A DNA stretch of 64,000 nt from Lactobacillus johnsonii (GCF_014058685.1 NZ_CP059055.1:1178001-1242000), one strand, 5' to 3'; positions 15,997-25,174 are shown, counted from the first letter of the stretch. Numbers and translations are program-made. The notes: generated from the sequence alone by a model not told the origin.

Positions 15997-16863
15997 TTAT
16001 CTTTTTATTTTTCCTATTAAATTTCTACTTTGCTCAATATATTTAAAACACATTTTTTCTAATCCATACTTAATCGGATTTTCTTTTAAATATGTCTTAT
16101 AAAAATATAATTTACTTTGATCTAATATCTTCATTTTTTTCACTTTATCGGGGATGCTTTTATCAATTGAAGCAGAATGTAAATGATTATAGCTTTCATA
16201 ATTTAGAAGATATGTTTTATATCCCTTTTGTTTAAACTTGTATCCTAATACAGTTTCTTCACCATATAAAAACATATTCTCATCATATCCGCCAACATCT
16301 AAAAATTTTTCAAGATCCAGTAAAAACATAGCTCCTGAGACACAATCTACTTCACTATATTCAGTCCTAAAATGTTCATCAGGATAATGAAATTTATTAA
16401 ATGATAATTTCCTCAATTTGGTCTCATCCAAAATCCAGGCAAATGGGGTTGGAATCTTCCAAGCTTTGTTTATACTAGGAACTTTATTTACTTCAACAGC
16501 CGATGTAAGAGCGGCATTAGTTTTTGTCATTATATTTACTAACTTAATGACAGTTTGTTCCTCAAATTCGACATCTGGATTACAAACAATTGCTTTTTTA
16601 GCCTTTAATTCGTTTACTGCATAATTTATACCAAAATTATTTCCATAGCCGTATCCTCCATTTTTAGGAGAAGAGATAACTCTAATTTTAGGATTTTCTT
16701 TATACATTTCCATTAATTTTTTAAAAGAGCCATCAGACGAATTATTATCTACAATTAATATATATTCAAATATGTGATAGTCTTTAATTTTATTTACAAT
16801 CTTCTTAACATGAAGTACATCATTATAGTTAAGAATTTGACATATAATAGAGTTATTTTCCAT
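15997..16863 (-). CDS. family 2 glycosyltransferase (rhamnosyltransferase-like)
   Basis: A 288-residue GT-A protein. ICQILNYNDVLHVKKIVNKI, ILIVDNNSSDGSFKKLMEMY, ISSPKNGGYGYGNNFGINYA and IVCNPDVEFEEQT give the GT2 core, with VDNNSSDGS as the nucleotide-binding motif and NPD as the DxD equivalent. VDCVSGAMFLLDLEKFLDVG and YGEETVLGYKFKQKGYK match the acceptor half seen in WbbL-like rhamnosyl- and galactosyltransferases. If it is a rhamnosyltransferase it would use the dTDP-rhamnose from the rfb operon; that is inference. It lies 4 nt after the GT61 gene. Confidence 0.85.
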   Translation of the reverse strand: MENNSIICQILNYNDVLHVKKIVNKIKDYHIFEYILIVDNNSSDGSFKKLMEMYKENPKIRVISSPKNGGYGYGNNFGINYAVNELKAKKAIVCNPDVEFEEQTVIKLVNIMTKTNAALTSAVEVNKVPSINKAWKIPTPFAWILDETKLRKLSFNKFHYPDEHFRTEYSEVDCVSGAMFLLDLEKFLDVGGYDENMFLYGEETVLGYKFKQKGYKTYLLNYESYNHLHSASIDKSIPDKVKKMKILDQSKLYFYKTYLKENPIKYGLEKMCFKYIEQSRNLIGKIKR

Positions 16864-16867
16864 ATTT

Positions 16868-17971
16868 TTATTTCTTTCCTATTAGATGTTTTATAGAATT
16901 TTTACCAGAGATTTTTAAACATAGTAAAATGTATTTAACCAAAACTAATTTAGAAGGATATTTTTTCGGAACCTTATACTTCAAACCATTCTTTTTAAAA
17001 TATGATTTCAAATCTTTTCCAAAATTCAAAATAAATGGTCCTTCTCCTAAAGTTTTTGGGAAACTTTTTAACGGTTCATAATATCCATCAAGGTAAACTG
17101 GTTCAATGCCACTGACTTCACTAAGCTCAAACATATTAATATGTAATAGACTAGTTTTATTTATTATAACTAGATGTAAGTCAGGAGAACCAAATACTAT
17201 ATCAAAAGGTATCGAACCGTTTACGCATACAATCTCTTTTCCCTTCTGAAAAATTGCTATTTGTTCTTGGATGGTTAATTTTTCAGGTGAAACAATATTA
17301 TACCCATTTCTTTTAAAATTTTCTTCAATGATTTTTTCACCAAATTCTTTTTTTTCTGCTACTTTTAAATTTGTTCTAGTCAAGTAAATTTTTTGAGGAA
17401 CACTTATATTTGCGATATCTGCATTTTTTACCATTTGTCTAAAAATTTGTGGATATTCTTGACTGAAACTATGATCAGGATAGGTTGACATTTGGGGAAT
17501 AATTATTTCTTTAAATCTTGTAGCTTGGTCCACGACAAGGATTTGAGAGGGCTTCAGACCTAATAATTTTAGAGCTTCTAAATAATTTCCATCTATCTTT
17601 CGATTATTTTCACTTAAAAATGCAAATTTATATTTTTTTATATCATCCAATTTAGAAATAATCCATGCTCTACTTAAAGAATCTAAAATGAAATGGCCCC
17701 ATTGATGTATAAAAACTCCTAAATAGACTACAGGCTCATCAATCTCTAAAACTGGTTTCTCCTTATATTTTCTTCCCAGCTTAAACCACTCTCCGTCATG
17801 GTATGACAATGAAACAAAGTCATTATTTTTATTTAAAACTCCACCTTTATTTTCTCTTAACGGTAAAATAGTCCCCTCTGATATTTTTTCTATTTTTAAT
17901 GGTCTATTATAATATTTATTTTTATATTTATACTTTTTATTCACCGCATTTACCCTAATCGTTTTACACAC
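16868..17971 (-). CDS. family 61 glycosyltransferase (DUF563)
   Basis: A 367-residue protein with the GT61/DUF563 pattern: VVYLGVFIHQWGHFILDSLS (the family HxxGHxxxD motif near residue 110), LKLLGLKPSQILVVDQATRF, KIYLTRTNLKVAEKKEFGEK and the C-terminal IAIFQKGKEIVCVNGSIPFD. These proteins are common in lactobacillar capsule and exopolysaccharide loci. Donor specificity in bacteria is not predictable; pyranosyl or phosphate-linked transfers are both known in the family. It is flanked at 4-5 nt by GT2 genes on both sides, so it is within one transcript. Confidence 0.85.
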   Translation of the reverse strand: MCKTIRVNAVNKKYKYKNKYYNRPLKIEKISEGTILPLRENKGGVLNKNNDFVSLSYHDGEWFKLGRKYKEKPVLEIDEPVVYLGVFIHQWGHFILDSLSRAWIISKLDDIKKYKFAFLSENNRKIDGNYLEALKLLGLKPSQILVVDQATRFKEIIIPQMSTYPDHSFSQEYPQIFRQMVKNADIANISVPQKIYLTRTNLKVAEKKEFGEKIIEENFKRNGYNIVSPEKLTIQEQIAIFQKGKEIVCVNGSIPFDIVFGSPDLHLVIINKTSLLHINMFELSEVSGIEPVYLDGYYEPLKSFPKTLGEGPFILNFGKDLKSYFKKNGLKYKVPKKYPSKLVLVKYILLCLKISGKNSIKHLIGKK

Positions 17972-17976
17972 AATCT

Positions 17977-18963
17977 CTATAAATCTTTTTTCTTTAATCG
18001 ATGACTAATTGTTCGCATTGTATTAAAAATACGTGCCGTTTCTTGTATTCCGAATATTTTTCTCATTTTATCAAAAAGAAAATACTTTGGAATTGATCTA
18101 TTTATATAGTCTAAGTTTTTACTGTTTTCAAAAATAAATTTATAACACTTTTTTTTATCTGTTGATCTAGGCAACAATTCTATTTGAAACAGAGTACTAA
18201 CAAATTTATCAGCAAAATAAGTCTTTAAGATATCATTATTTTTAAATTGTTCAATTAAGTTGTTAAAAACCCATAATTGACTAAAAATATTGTTATAAGT
18301 TTTACTTTTAATTAATGATCCTACTGTATCTACTCTATATTTCACAAAGCTTTCAGTCACAACCCCAAATTCATGGACAAAGCTTATAAATCTAAAGAAG
18401 AAATCACAATCTTCCCCAACTGTTAAGTCAGTATTAAAAAGAAGATGATGTGTCCTCATAATCTCTCGCTTCCAAAAAGACTGATAGGGATTCCATGGAA
18501 TTTGATACTCCTCTTTTGCATATTTCATACAAAGTTTATAAATATCTTTTTCACTAATTACAAACTCTGTATTTGTTTCTATATATTTTTTATGAGTACG
18601 CGTATTCCAATGAATTACGTTTCCAATAAGTAAATCAATATCTTCCTCTAAATATTTATCTATTGACTTTAATATTCCCTTACACATTACATCATCGCTG
18701 TCAAGAAAGAAAATATACTCTCCACATGCTTTTTTTATTCCTAAATTTCTCGCAGCTGAGGCACCCTGATTAGTTTGACAGTAGAGGGCTATATTATCAT
18801 AAGTTTGTACGTACTCTTCACAAATCAACTTACTATTATCAGTTGATCCATCATCTATCAAGATTATTTCTAAATCTAAATAGTTCTGATCTAGAACACT
18901 TTCAATACATTCTTTTAAATATTTTTCTGAATTATATATTGGAATTATTACTGATATTTTCAT
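17977..18963 (-). CDS. family 2 glycosyltransferase (EpsJ-like)
   Basis: A 328-residue GT-A enzyme. SVIIPIYNSEKYLKECIESV, LEIILIDDGSTDNSKLICEE, NQGASAARNLGIKKACGEYI and FFLDSDDVM are textbook GT2 motifs, with DDGSTD for nucleotide and DSDD as the metal-binding DxD. The C-terminal part is helical and basic. Its 5' end overlaps the 3' end of the wzy gene by 32 bp, which implies translational coupling. The substrate is unknown. Confidence 0.92.
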   Translation of the reverse strand: MKISVIIPIYNSEKYLKECIESVLDQNYLDLEIILIDDGSTDNSKLICEEYVQTYDNIALYCQTNQGASAARNLGIKKACGEYIFFLDSDDVMCKGILKSIDKYLEEDIDLLIGNVIHWNTRTHKKYIETNTEFVISEKDIYKLCMKYAKEEYQIPWNPYQSFWKREIMRTHHLLFNTDLTVGEDCDFFFRFISFVHEFGVVTESFVKYRVDTVGSLIKSKTYNNIFSQLWVFNNLIEQFKNNDILKTYFADKFVSTLFQIELLPRSTDKKKCYKFIFENSKNLDYINRSIPKYFLFDKMRKIFGIQETARIFNTMRTISHRLKKKDL

Positions 18964-20185
18964 GTTTATTTCTCGATATTAATTTCCTATTTTCAACTAA
19001 TAACATCAAGCCAAAATAAATCGGCACAATAGTAGATAAATTCAATAAATATATGTTTTCTAGAGATATTAAAAGGAAAAGAGTTAGACCAATGAATAAA
19101 TTACTATAAAAAGCACCTATTTTAAAAGACTTTAATGAAACCACTATTCCCTTTATTAGAGGATAAATCAAAATTAAAAAGCCTAAAATTCCAAATTCAA
19201 ATAAATTAATATAAATACCAAAATCACTAATCCAATATTTATTTAATCCTACTGCATGACCATCTGGTGTAAAACCAAAACCTAACCATCTACTACTATT
19301 TTCCCATTCAGTAAAAAAGTAATTAAAACTATTTATACGAACTGTTGTAGAATATCCATTCACAGAATTAGGATCAAAAGAATTAAAAAAGGAGATTATG
19401 TGCTCTCTATTGAAAAGTATCAACATTAAGATGGCAATAACACTTAATATAAATATTCCTATCTTTTTTGAATTTAAGGCTTGTATCAGTATCATCAACC
19501 CTAAAATAATTGTATACACTAACAATTGCATTCGAGTCTGACTAACAAAAATAGCATAAAAATAGAGCAGTGCAATACCTATCAAATTACTAGACTTCTT
19601 TTTGAAATATCCTCTATTATAAATACCCAATATACAAATAATAAATAAAAAACCACTAATATATGGTTCACTAATTCTAACTAAACTAAAGCCTAGTATC
19701 GTTCGTGTCCAATCTTCTCTTCCTTCAAAAAAACCTCGTCCAAGATTAATATGAAAAAAGTTATAAAAGAACCATAATATAATGCGCAGTATCATCGCAG
19801 CAAAACCAATATTTACAATATATTTAATGGTCCTCTTAAATTGCGTCATCAGTAGCTCATACATAGGAAAAGTAGCTAAACCAAGTAGCATTCCACCAAA
19901 CGTAATAAATGCAGCACGTGGATTTATTCCATCATTTTGAATGCGAAACATTTGTAATATAAAAACACAAAGAATAAGGAAGATGCCTACAACAAGATCC
20001 TTTCCTCTTTTTATAGCCCGTCGATTAGAATCAAATATGTATATGAAAAAGGCGAATATACCTAAAAGAATAGATACAAACATAGCTTGTCTATCTAGAG
20101 CCCCAAATACATCTAAAAATCCTAAATTTAAAAATATAATTGAATAAATACAAAATTCATATATGTTACGTGTAGATATTTTCAT
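18932..20185 (-). CDS. polysaccharide polymerase (Wzy-like)
   Basis: A 417-residue protein with about 11 predicted membrane helices and a large hydrophilic loop around residues 265-320 (SFFNSFDPNSVNGYSTTVRI then NSSRWLGFGFTPDGHAVG), the topology of Wzy/O-antigen-polymerase proteins that join repeat units on the outer membrane face. Wzy sequences are poorly conserved, so the call rests on topology, the RLGFGF-type loop motif and location between glycosyltransferase genes. Its ATG overlaps the stop of the GT4 gene (TAATG). Without it the locus would lack a polymerase, which supports the call. Confidence 0.8.
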   Translation of the reverse strand: MKISTRNIYEFCIYSIIFLNLGFLDVFGALDRQAMFVSILLGIFAFFIYIFDSNRRAIKRGKDLVVGIFLILCVFILQMFRIQNDGINPRAAFITFGGMLLGLATFPMYELLMTQFKRTIKYIVNIGFAAMILRIILWFFYNFFHINLGRGFFEGREDWTRTILGFSLVRISEPYISGFLFIICILGIYNRGYFKKKSSNLIGIALLYFYAIFVSQTRMQLLVYTIILGLMILIQALNSKKIGIFILSVIAILMLILFNREHIISFFNSFDPNSVNGYSTTVRINSFNYFFTEWENSSRWLGFGFTPDGHAVGLNKYWISDFGIYINLFEFGILGFLILIYPLIKGIVVSLKSFKIGAFYSNLFIGLTLFLLISLENIYLLNLSTIVPIYFGLMLLVENRKLISRNKHENISNNSNI

Positions 20186-21261
20186 TACTTTTCGTTTCTC
20201 AAACTTTTCAAAATTCTAATTTTATAGTTTTCATAATTAAATCTATGGACAGATTTCTCTACTTCCTCTGAAGATGGTAAAGTTCTTTTTAGGGAAATGA
20301 TATCATTTAATATATTAGCTAATTGTCCACTTTCTCCCATTTTATATAACCAACCGTTATTTTCATTTACTATATCTTTCGTTCCAGTAGGACAATCAGA
20401 AGATATAATCGGAATTCCACGGGAGGCAGCTTCAATCAAAACCATCGGAAGTCCTTCAAATTTAGAAGTAAGTATAAGGGCATCGGCTTCTTCAATCCTT
20501 GACCAAATGTCCTTGTGAAAGCCTTTGAAACAAATTTTTTCTTGCACATCTTTATATGCTATTTTTTTTAATTTTATTTTTGTTTGTTCATCTACACTTC
20601 CATAAAAATCGCAGGACCATTCATTTTTTACATTGTTAAATGCATGAATTAACTCAGAAGTATTTTTTTGACCTTGATAATCAATTCTTCCAATATATAT
20701 AAAATGATTATGTTGTGGGCTTCTTTTAACCAAATGCGTTTTACTAAAATTTAAAGGATTATAAATAAGCCTAATATTTTCGGACTTAATTCCCATACTT
20801 ACTAATTCCTTTTTTATTCCGGAACTAATAGCCCAAAACTCATCTACACCTTTTAGATATTTAAGCTTTACATTCTTCATTTTAAAGGAATAATGATACC
20901 AAGCAATGATTTTAGTATTAGGAGATATGAGTTTTCTAAACTTAGAGGCCATGCTCCAAATAATCGGATTAGTAGCAATGAAAAAGTCAGGTTTTTCTTT
21001 TTTTAAAATATTAGCGATTAAAAAAGGCATATATCCAGCATAGGCAGCTAGCTGGATGTATCTTTTTTTTGAAAAATTATATACTTTTTTATTCCAATGC
21101 TTTAACCAATCCGACTTATCAGTTCCACCAAAACTAATTAATTTCCATGATATATCATTATTACTATTTTTTACATCTAAAGCTTCCGCAAAGTTTTTAA
21201 TCACCGTCTCTGTTCCACCCATTCCCTTTAAATATGGAACAGCGATTATAGCCTTTTTCAT
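20185..21261 (-). CDS. family 4 glycosyltransferase
   Basis: The ATG at 21261 (MKKAIIAVPYLKGMGGTETV) follows AGGTG by 6 nt. A GTG nine bases upstream lacks spacing. The protein is about 358 residues with a GT-B fold: the N-terminal GMGGTETV loop, IIAWYHYSFK, then the Glycos_transf_1 domain with FIYIGRIDYQGQKNTSELI and EADALILTSKFEGLPMVLIE (the E-x7-E donor-phosphate motif), AASRGIPIISSDCPTGTKDI. It is a retaining transferase acting on the cytoplasmic face. The sugar cannot be read from sequence. It starts about 10 nt after the DUF4422 gene. Confidence 0.93.
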   Translation of the reverse strand: MKKAIIAVPYLKGMGGTETVIKNFAEALDVKNSNNDISWKLISFGGTDKSDWLKHWNKKVYNFSKKRYIQLAAYAGYMPFLIANILKKEKPDFFIATNPIIWSMASKFRKLISPNTKIIAWYHYSFKMKNVKLKYLKGVDEFWAISSGIKKELVSMGIKSENIRLIYNPLNFSKTHLVKRSPQHNHFIYIGRIDYQGQKNTSELIHAFNNVKNEWSCDFYGSVDEQTKIKLKKIAYKDVQEKICFKGFHKDIWSRIEEADALILTSKFEGLPMVLIEAASRGIPIISSDCPTGTKDIVNENNGWLYKMGESGQLANILNDIISLKRTLPSSEEVEKSVHRFNYENYKIRILKSLRNEK

Positions 21262-21270
21262 ACTTATCAC

Positions 21271-22050
21271 CTAAAAATGAGTTTGTTTTTTACCAATTCC
21301 AAATTTTCTATTGAGAAAACTGATAGCCTTTTTCATTAATTGTTTAGGACCAATTTGTCCCCATGGAATTTCTTTATAGCTTTCATTAGTTGTATATAAC
21401 CAAACATCCATTAAAAGCTCTGAAATATATCCAAATACTCTTGCTTCTTGAACAGAATAATCTGAAATATCAATTTCTTTTTCAAGCTTTCCTAGAACCC
21501 CAAACATAAAATTGCAGTATGAGTCAAATGCATCAGCCTTCATAATAAACATATTAAACATGTGTGCTTTTCGGCTTTTCATCACTTTATCAAAAGCTTT
21601 TAAATATGCTGGATATGACTTTTCAATTATTTCGCGTGTTTTATCTAAAGGCTCTTTATGATGTGCATGAATGTAATGAGAATAGTTTGTTTCAATATAG
21701 TAATTTCTCTTTTTAGGTAAAAGTACATCATACTTTTGTAAGAGTTGTTCTACTTTTTCAATATTTATAACGTTCTCTAAATTATATGGTTTTTTATCGA
21801 AAAAAAGACGTCGATAGTGAACTAAGCCTACAGCATCGACATCTTTTAAATTTTTCCAAGCCCAATAAATAGCTGTTAACTCGTTATAATTAGGATTTTT
21901 TTCAGATATATTTTCCCCCTCATCATCCCTCTGATAGGAAATACCAGGTTGATAATTTTTCTGTGCTCCCACTAATATTGGCATATATCCTTTAGATTTA
22001 GGCATCGGAAACTCTTTGTGGGCGGCTACTAAAATTTGGATATTTTTCAT
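21271..22050 (-). CDS. DUF4422 putative glycosyltransferase
   Basis: A 259-residue protein matching the DUF4422 pattern: QILVAAHKEFPMPKSKGYMP, NISEKNPNYNELTAIYWAWK, AVGLVHYRRLFF, SHYIHAHHKEPLDKTREIIE and KAHMFNMFIMKADAFDSYCN. These proteins are frequent in EPS and capsule loci of lactic acid bacteria next to the priming transferase, and some have been described as galactosyl- or galactofuranosyltransferases. Here it is second after epsE, so it is a candidate for adding the second sugar. The specificity is inference. Confidence 0.88.
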   Translation of the reverse strand: MKNIQILVAAHKEFPMPKSKGYMPILVGAQKNYQPGISYQRDDEGENISEKNPNYNELTAIYWAWKNLKDVDAVGLVHYRRLFFDKKPYNLENVINIEKVEQLLQKYDVLLPKKRNYYIETNYSHYIHAHHKEPLDKTREIIEKSYPAYLKAFDKVMKSRKAHMFNMFIMKADAFDSYCNFMFGVLGKLEKEIDISDYSVQEARVFGYISELLMDVWLYTTNESYKEIPWGQIGPKQLMKKAISFLNRKFGIGKKQTHF

Positions 22051-22053
22051 TTT

Positions 22054-22731
22054 TTAAAACGCACCATCCTGTTTTAATATACTTATTACACATTTAAAGA
22101 AAACTACTATATCAAACCATAAAGAAGCTTTTTTAACATATTCTAGTTCAATGTCACAACGTTCAGGATAACCTATATTACTCCTTCCGCTTGCTTGCCA
22201 TAATCCTAAAGCTCCTGGCTTGACAGAAAGAAACATTTTTCTATCCAAACCTCGATATTCTACAAGTTCTTTTTTAACAATTGGTCTTGGACCAATCAAA
22301 CTCATTTGTCCCATGAAAACATTTAAAAACTGTGGAATCTCGTCTAAAGATGTTTTTCTTAAAAAGGCACCAATTTTTGTAATTCGAGGATCTTCACCTT
22401 CGGGAAGTTTAAAATCGTTTTCTAAGTATTTTTGATATAATTCTGGATTTTTTTTCAATACTTCATCAGCATTGTATATCATCGATCTAAATTTCCACAT
22501 CTTAAATGGCTTGCCTTCTTTTCCTATCCTCGTCTGGCCATAGAAAGGGCTATGCTTGTCTTGACGATAAATCAAAAAAGAAATTACTAAACTAGGCACA
22601 AATAAAACAATGATTGCTAAAGAACTCACTACAATATCTAAAGTCCTTTTAAAGAAATGGTAGAAGACGCGACCATCTTCACTGCTCTTGATTTTTTCAA
22701 AGGTTTCTTCCTTTATTCCTTCTCTTTCCAC
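22054..22731 (-). CDS. epsE: priming glycosyl-1-phosphate transferase (EpsE, PHPT family)
   Basis: This membrane enzyme starts each repeat unit by transferring a hexose-1-phosphate (usually galactose or glucose) to undecaprenyl phosphate. The best start is GTG at 22731 (GGGGAG 9 nt upstream); a TTG at 22752 would add seven residues. There is a single N-terminal membrane segment (TLDIVVSSLAIIVLFVPSLV) followed by the cytoplasmic bacterial sugar transferase domain with PFKMWKFRSM, LRKTSLDEIPQFLNV, MSLIGPRPI and VKPGALGLWQASGRS, all signature motifs. At about 225 residues it is the short form that lacks the extra N-terminal helices of WbaP. It lies 25 nt from the phosphatase gene by this start. 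Confidence 0.93.
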   Translation of the reverse strand: MEREGIKEETFEKIKSSEDGRVFYHFFKRTLDIVVSSLAIIVLFVPSLVISFLIYRQDKHSPFYGQTRIGKEGKPFKMWKFRSMIYNADEVLKKNPELYQKYLENDFKLPEGEDPRITKIGAFLRKTSLDEIPQFLNVFMGQMSLIGPRPIVKKELVEYRGLDRKMFLSVKPGALGLWQASGRSNIGYPERCDIELEYVKKASLWFDIVVFFKCVISILKQDGAF

Positions 22732-22755
22732 TGTGTTTCTCTCCCCATACAACAG

Positions 22756-23526
22756 CTAAAATATCCAAAACCGTTTCTTTTTATTTAAAGGTTTCCAATT
22801 TAAATTAACATTATCAGAATTAATAATGTTTCGTGCATTCTGCTTAAAGCTATTAGCAACATCCAATCCTTGCGTTTTTTCTAACTTCTCATAAGCGTCA
22901 TGCATACGACTTTCTCGTTTTGGCAATGTATGGGCATCTGAAGCAAAAGTAGCTACTTGACCAGCTTCTACAAATCGATCAGCTAATTTTTCGATCTCTT
23001 TACCAAATACTCCCACATACGAACTAGCAGTTATTTGCGTTAAACAGCCTTGCTCAATAAACTCTTGTAATTTTTCTGGATGAGCCAAGATACCAGAATT
23101 TCTTTCTGGATGAACAATTATTGGTGTTATTCCCCGTCCTAACAATTTAAAAGTCATATCTTTGGCATAAGTCGGTACATCTTCACTTGGAAACTCCAAT
23201 AACATATATCTACCATCTTCATCACAGAATAAGATATCATCATCATCTAAAGCTTGCGGTAAATTACCATTTAGACGAACTTCTTGACTTGGAAAGACAG
23301 TCAAAGGAATATTATGATTTTTTAATTCTTCCTGAAACTTAGCTGTCTCCTTAATGATATCTTTTTTATGATTTAAATATTTTCCATTTAGAGTATGCGG
23401 TGTCATTAATGCATGGGTAATTCCATCCGTTACTGCATCCTCTGCTAGACCTAATGATGAATCCAAATCAGGAGAACCATCATCAATTCCTGGTAATATA
23501 TGTGAGTGAATATCAACTAATACCAT
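22756..23526 (-). CDS. epsD: protein-tyrosine phosphatase of EPS synthesis (EpsD/CpsB, PHP family)
   Basis: A 256-residue manganese-dependent phosphatase of the polymerase-and-histidinol-phosphatase fold. The metal ligands appear as VDIHSHILPGIDDGS at the N-terminus, MTPH near 43, IIVHPERN near 136 and SDAHTL near 194. It dephosphorylates the tyrosine tail of the partner kinase epsC, completing the kinase cycle that sets polymer length and export. It is separated by 6 nt from epsC, with the standard order epsA-B-C-D-E. Confidence 0.93.
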   Translation of the reverse strand: MVLVDIHSHILPGIDDGSPDLDSSLGLAEDAVTDGITHALMTPHTLNGKYLNHKKDIIKETAKFQEELKNHNIPLTVFPSQEVRLNGNLPQALDDDDILFCDEDGRYMLLEFPSEDVPTYAKDMTFKLLGRGITPIIVHPERNSGILAHPEKLQEFIEQGCLTQITASSYVGVFGKEIEKLADRFVEAGQVATFASDAHTLPKRESRMHDAYEKLEKTQGLDVANSFKQNARNIINSDNVNLNWKPLNKKKRFWIF

Positions 23527-23532
23527 TTTTTA

Positions 23533-24294
23533 TTACTTCGTTTCTGTATCTTTTTCTTTGCTATACCCGTATCCATAGCCGTATCCATAGCCGTATCCAT
23601 CTGGGCCAGTTCTTACATCATTCATTACATAACCTAAAACATGTGTCTTAGTTAAGTTAAGCATTTCAATTGCTCGTTCAACACCAGCTTTTTGAGTTAT
23701 TCCTTGACGCACAACTAGAACTACGCCATCCATTTCACCAGCTAAAATTTGAGTGTCGGAAACTTCTAAAACGGGAGCTAAATCTAAAATTACTAGATCA
23801 TAGTGTTCCTTAACCATGTTTAAAAAAGCACGCATTCTGTTCGAACCTAATAATTGAGCTGGATTAGGTGGAATAGGTCCAGCGGGCATTACCGAAAGGT
23901 TAGGAATAATATCTTCCTTCACAATGTTAGCCATATCAACTTCATTAGAATGTGACGTTAAAATAGTAGTCAAGCCTACTCGATTTGAAATATCGAATGT
24001 TTGATGCAATGTTGGTCTATGCAAATCGGCATCAATCAACAATACTTTTTTACCTGCTTGAGCCATTGTGACAGCCACATTAACTGTTACCGTTGACTTA
24101 CCTTCACTAATATTAGCTGAAGTAAAGGCCAAGGCCTTAATTTGATGATCAACACTTGTAAAGTCAATATTAGTCTTAACTGTTCTAAACTGTTCACTTA
24201 CTGGATTTTGTGGTTTTGCTACAGTAATTAACTTAGCACCATATTGCATGGTTTCATCAGTACCACGTTTTCTACGTCTATTAAACAATCCCAT
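23533..24294 (-). CDS. epsC: autophosphorylating tyrosine kinase (EpsC/CpsD, BY-kinase)
   Basis: A 253-residue cytoplasmic BY-kinase. Walker A is ISEGKSTVTVN (about residue 62), Walker A' VLLIDADLHRP (about 89) and Walker B VILDLAPVL (about 165). The N-terminus has PVSEQFRTVKTNIDF, the conserved pre-kinase segment. The tail is a tyrosine-glycine cluster, YGYGYGYGYGYS, the autophosphorylation region; its coding DNA is a 12-bp tandem repeat. It acts with the membrane modulator epsB, as in Gram-positive split kinases. It lies 11 nt after epsB. Confidence 0.95.
   Translation of the reverse strand: MGLFNRRRKRGTDETMQYGAKLITVAKPQNPVSEQFRTVKTNIDFTSVDHQIKALAFTSANISEGKSTVTVNVAVTMAQAGKKVLLIDADLHRPTLHQTFDISNRVGLTTILTSHSNEVDMANIVKEDIIPNLSVMPAGPIPPNPAQLLGSNRMRAFLNMVKEHYDLVILDLAPVLEVSDTQILAGEMDGVVLVVRQGITQKAGVERAIEMLNLTKTHVLGYVMNDVRTGPDGYGYGYGYGYGYSKEKDTETK
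23561..23600 (-). repeat. 12-bp tandem repeat encoding the Tyr-Gly tail of epsC
   Basis: Two exact copies of CCGTATCCATAG (23567-23578, 23579-23590), a partial third (23591-23600) and a degenerate half unit (23561-23566) encode alternating Tyr and Gly. As the unit is a multiple of three, slippage would change the number of tyrosines without breaking the frame. Confidence 0.85.
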
Positions 24295-24304
24295 TTATAC
24301 TCTC

Positions 24305-25168
24305 CTATACACGCTTCTTTTTACCAGAATTTTTATCTTTCTTATTAATACTAAAGTCATTAGATAAGTGGAAGTGAGACACATGACCTAAATTAGTTAA
24401 ACCTAATTCCTTCGTCAAGTAGTCATCATCTCTGACTGTAGTATTAAATGAATCACGCAAGACAATTAAAGCAATACTGATAATTAATCCCAGTACAACG
24501 CCAGCTAGAGTAAATAATGAAGTCTTAGGGAAGGTCTTTGCTCCTAAAGAAGCAGGTGAAACAATCGTTACATTATTAACATTCATAATGCTCTTAATTT
24601 TATTCTTAAATGTTTGAGCAACTGCATTTGCGATTGCTTGAGCCTTTTCTGGATCATTACTCTTAGCACTAATCGTAAACACTTGTGATTGTTGTTGCGT
24701 AGATACTGACACTGCTTTTTGCATTTCTTTAGCACTAACGTTGTAGCCACGACCCGCTCTTCTTACAACAGCTGGCTCAGCGGTACTAACAAGCTTTTTA
24801 GTACCATCAGCTAAAGTCTTGTACTTAGCCTTTTTAGCTGGCTTTACGACTTCAGTTGGATTCTTAATCCACTTAGAAGCATCCTTTAAGATAACTGGAC
24901 TAGTAACAATATCCTTATAAGTATTGATTACCTGTACATCGGCTTGTTGAGCATTATATGCTTGATTTGCATCAGTTTCATTACGTTTTTGATTAACCAA
25001 AATCTGAGTAGTTGAAGTATATTTTGGCTCAACTACAAAAGCAGCTAAGACAAATCCTACTGCTCCTAAGCCAACGGCCCAGGCGATAATTGCCCAAATA
25101 TGTGCTCGAAGAAGCATCCATAATCTACGTAAATCGATTGTATTTTCAGTTTTTGTACTGTTTTCCAC
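24305..25168 (-). CDS. epsB: chain-length determinant / kinase modulator (EpsB/CpsC, Wzz family)
   Basis: A 287-residue membrane protein with two helices, near residues 23-50 (AIIAWAVGLGAVGFVLAAFV) and 215-240 (LFTLAGVVLGLIISIALIVL), enclosing an extracellular Wzz domain. The N-terminal IDLRRLWMLLRAHIWAI and the Wzz-type TSTTQILVNQ segment are typical. The cytoplasmic C-terminal tail (NKKDKNSGKKKRV) would contact and activate the kinase epsC. It is located 6 nt after epsA. Confidence 0.93.
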   Translation of the reverse strand: MENSTKTENTIDLRRLWMLLRAHIWAIIAWAVGLGAVGFVLAAFVVEPKYTSTTQILVNQKRNETDANQAYNAQQADVQVINTYKDIVTSPVILKDASKWIKNPTEVVKPAKKAKYKTLADGTKKLVSTAEPAVVRRAGRGYNVSAKEMQKAVSVSTQQQSQVFTISAKSNDPEKAQAIANAVAQTFKNKIKSIMNVNNVTIVSPASLGAKTFPKTSLFTLAGVVLGLIISIALIVLRDSFNTTVRDDDYLTKELGLTNLGHVSHFHLSNDFSINKKDKNSGKKKRV

Positions 25169-25174
25169 TTTTTC

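Noticed and set aside
18932-18963. 32-bp overlap of wzy and GT2 genes as a sequencing error or frameshift
   Set aside because: Both frames are intact at their ends and operon overlaps of this size occur; a fusion protein would not make sense.
23561-23600. CRISPR-like array at the short tandem repeat
   Set aside because: The 12-bp units are contiguous, without spacers, and encode the Tyr-Gly tail of epsC.
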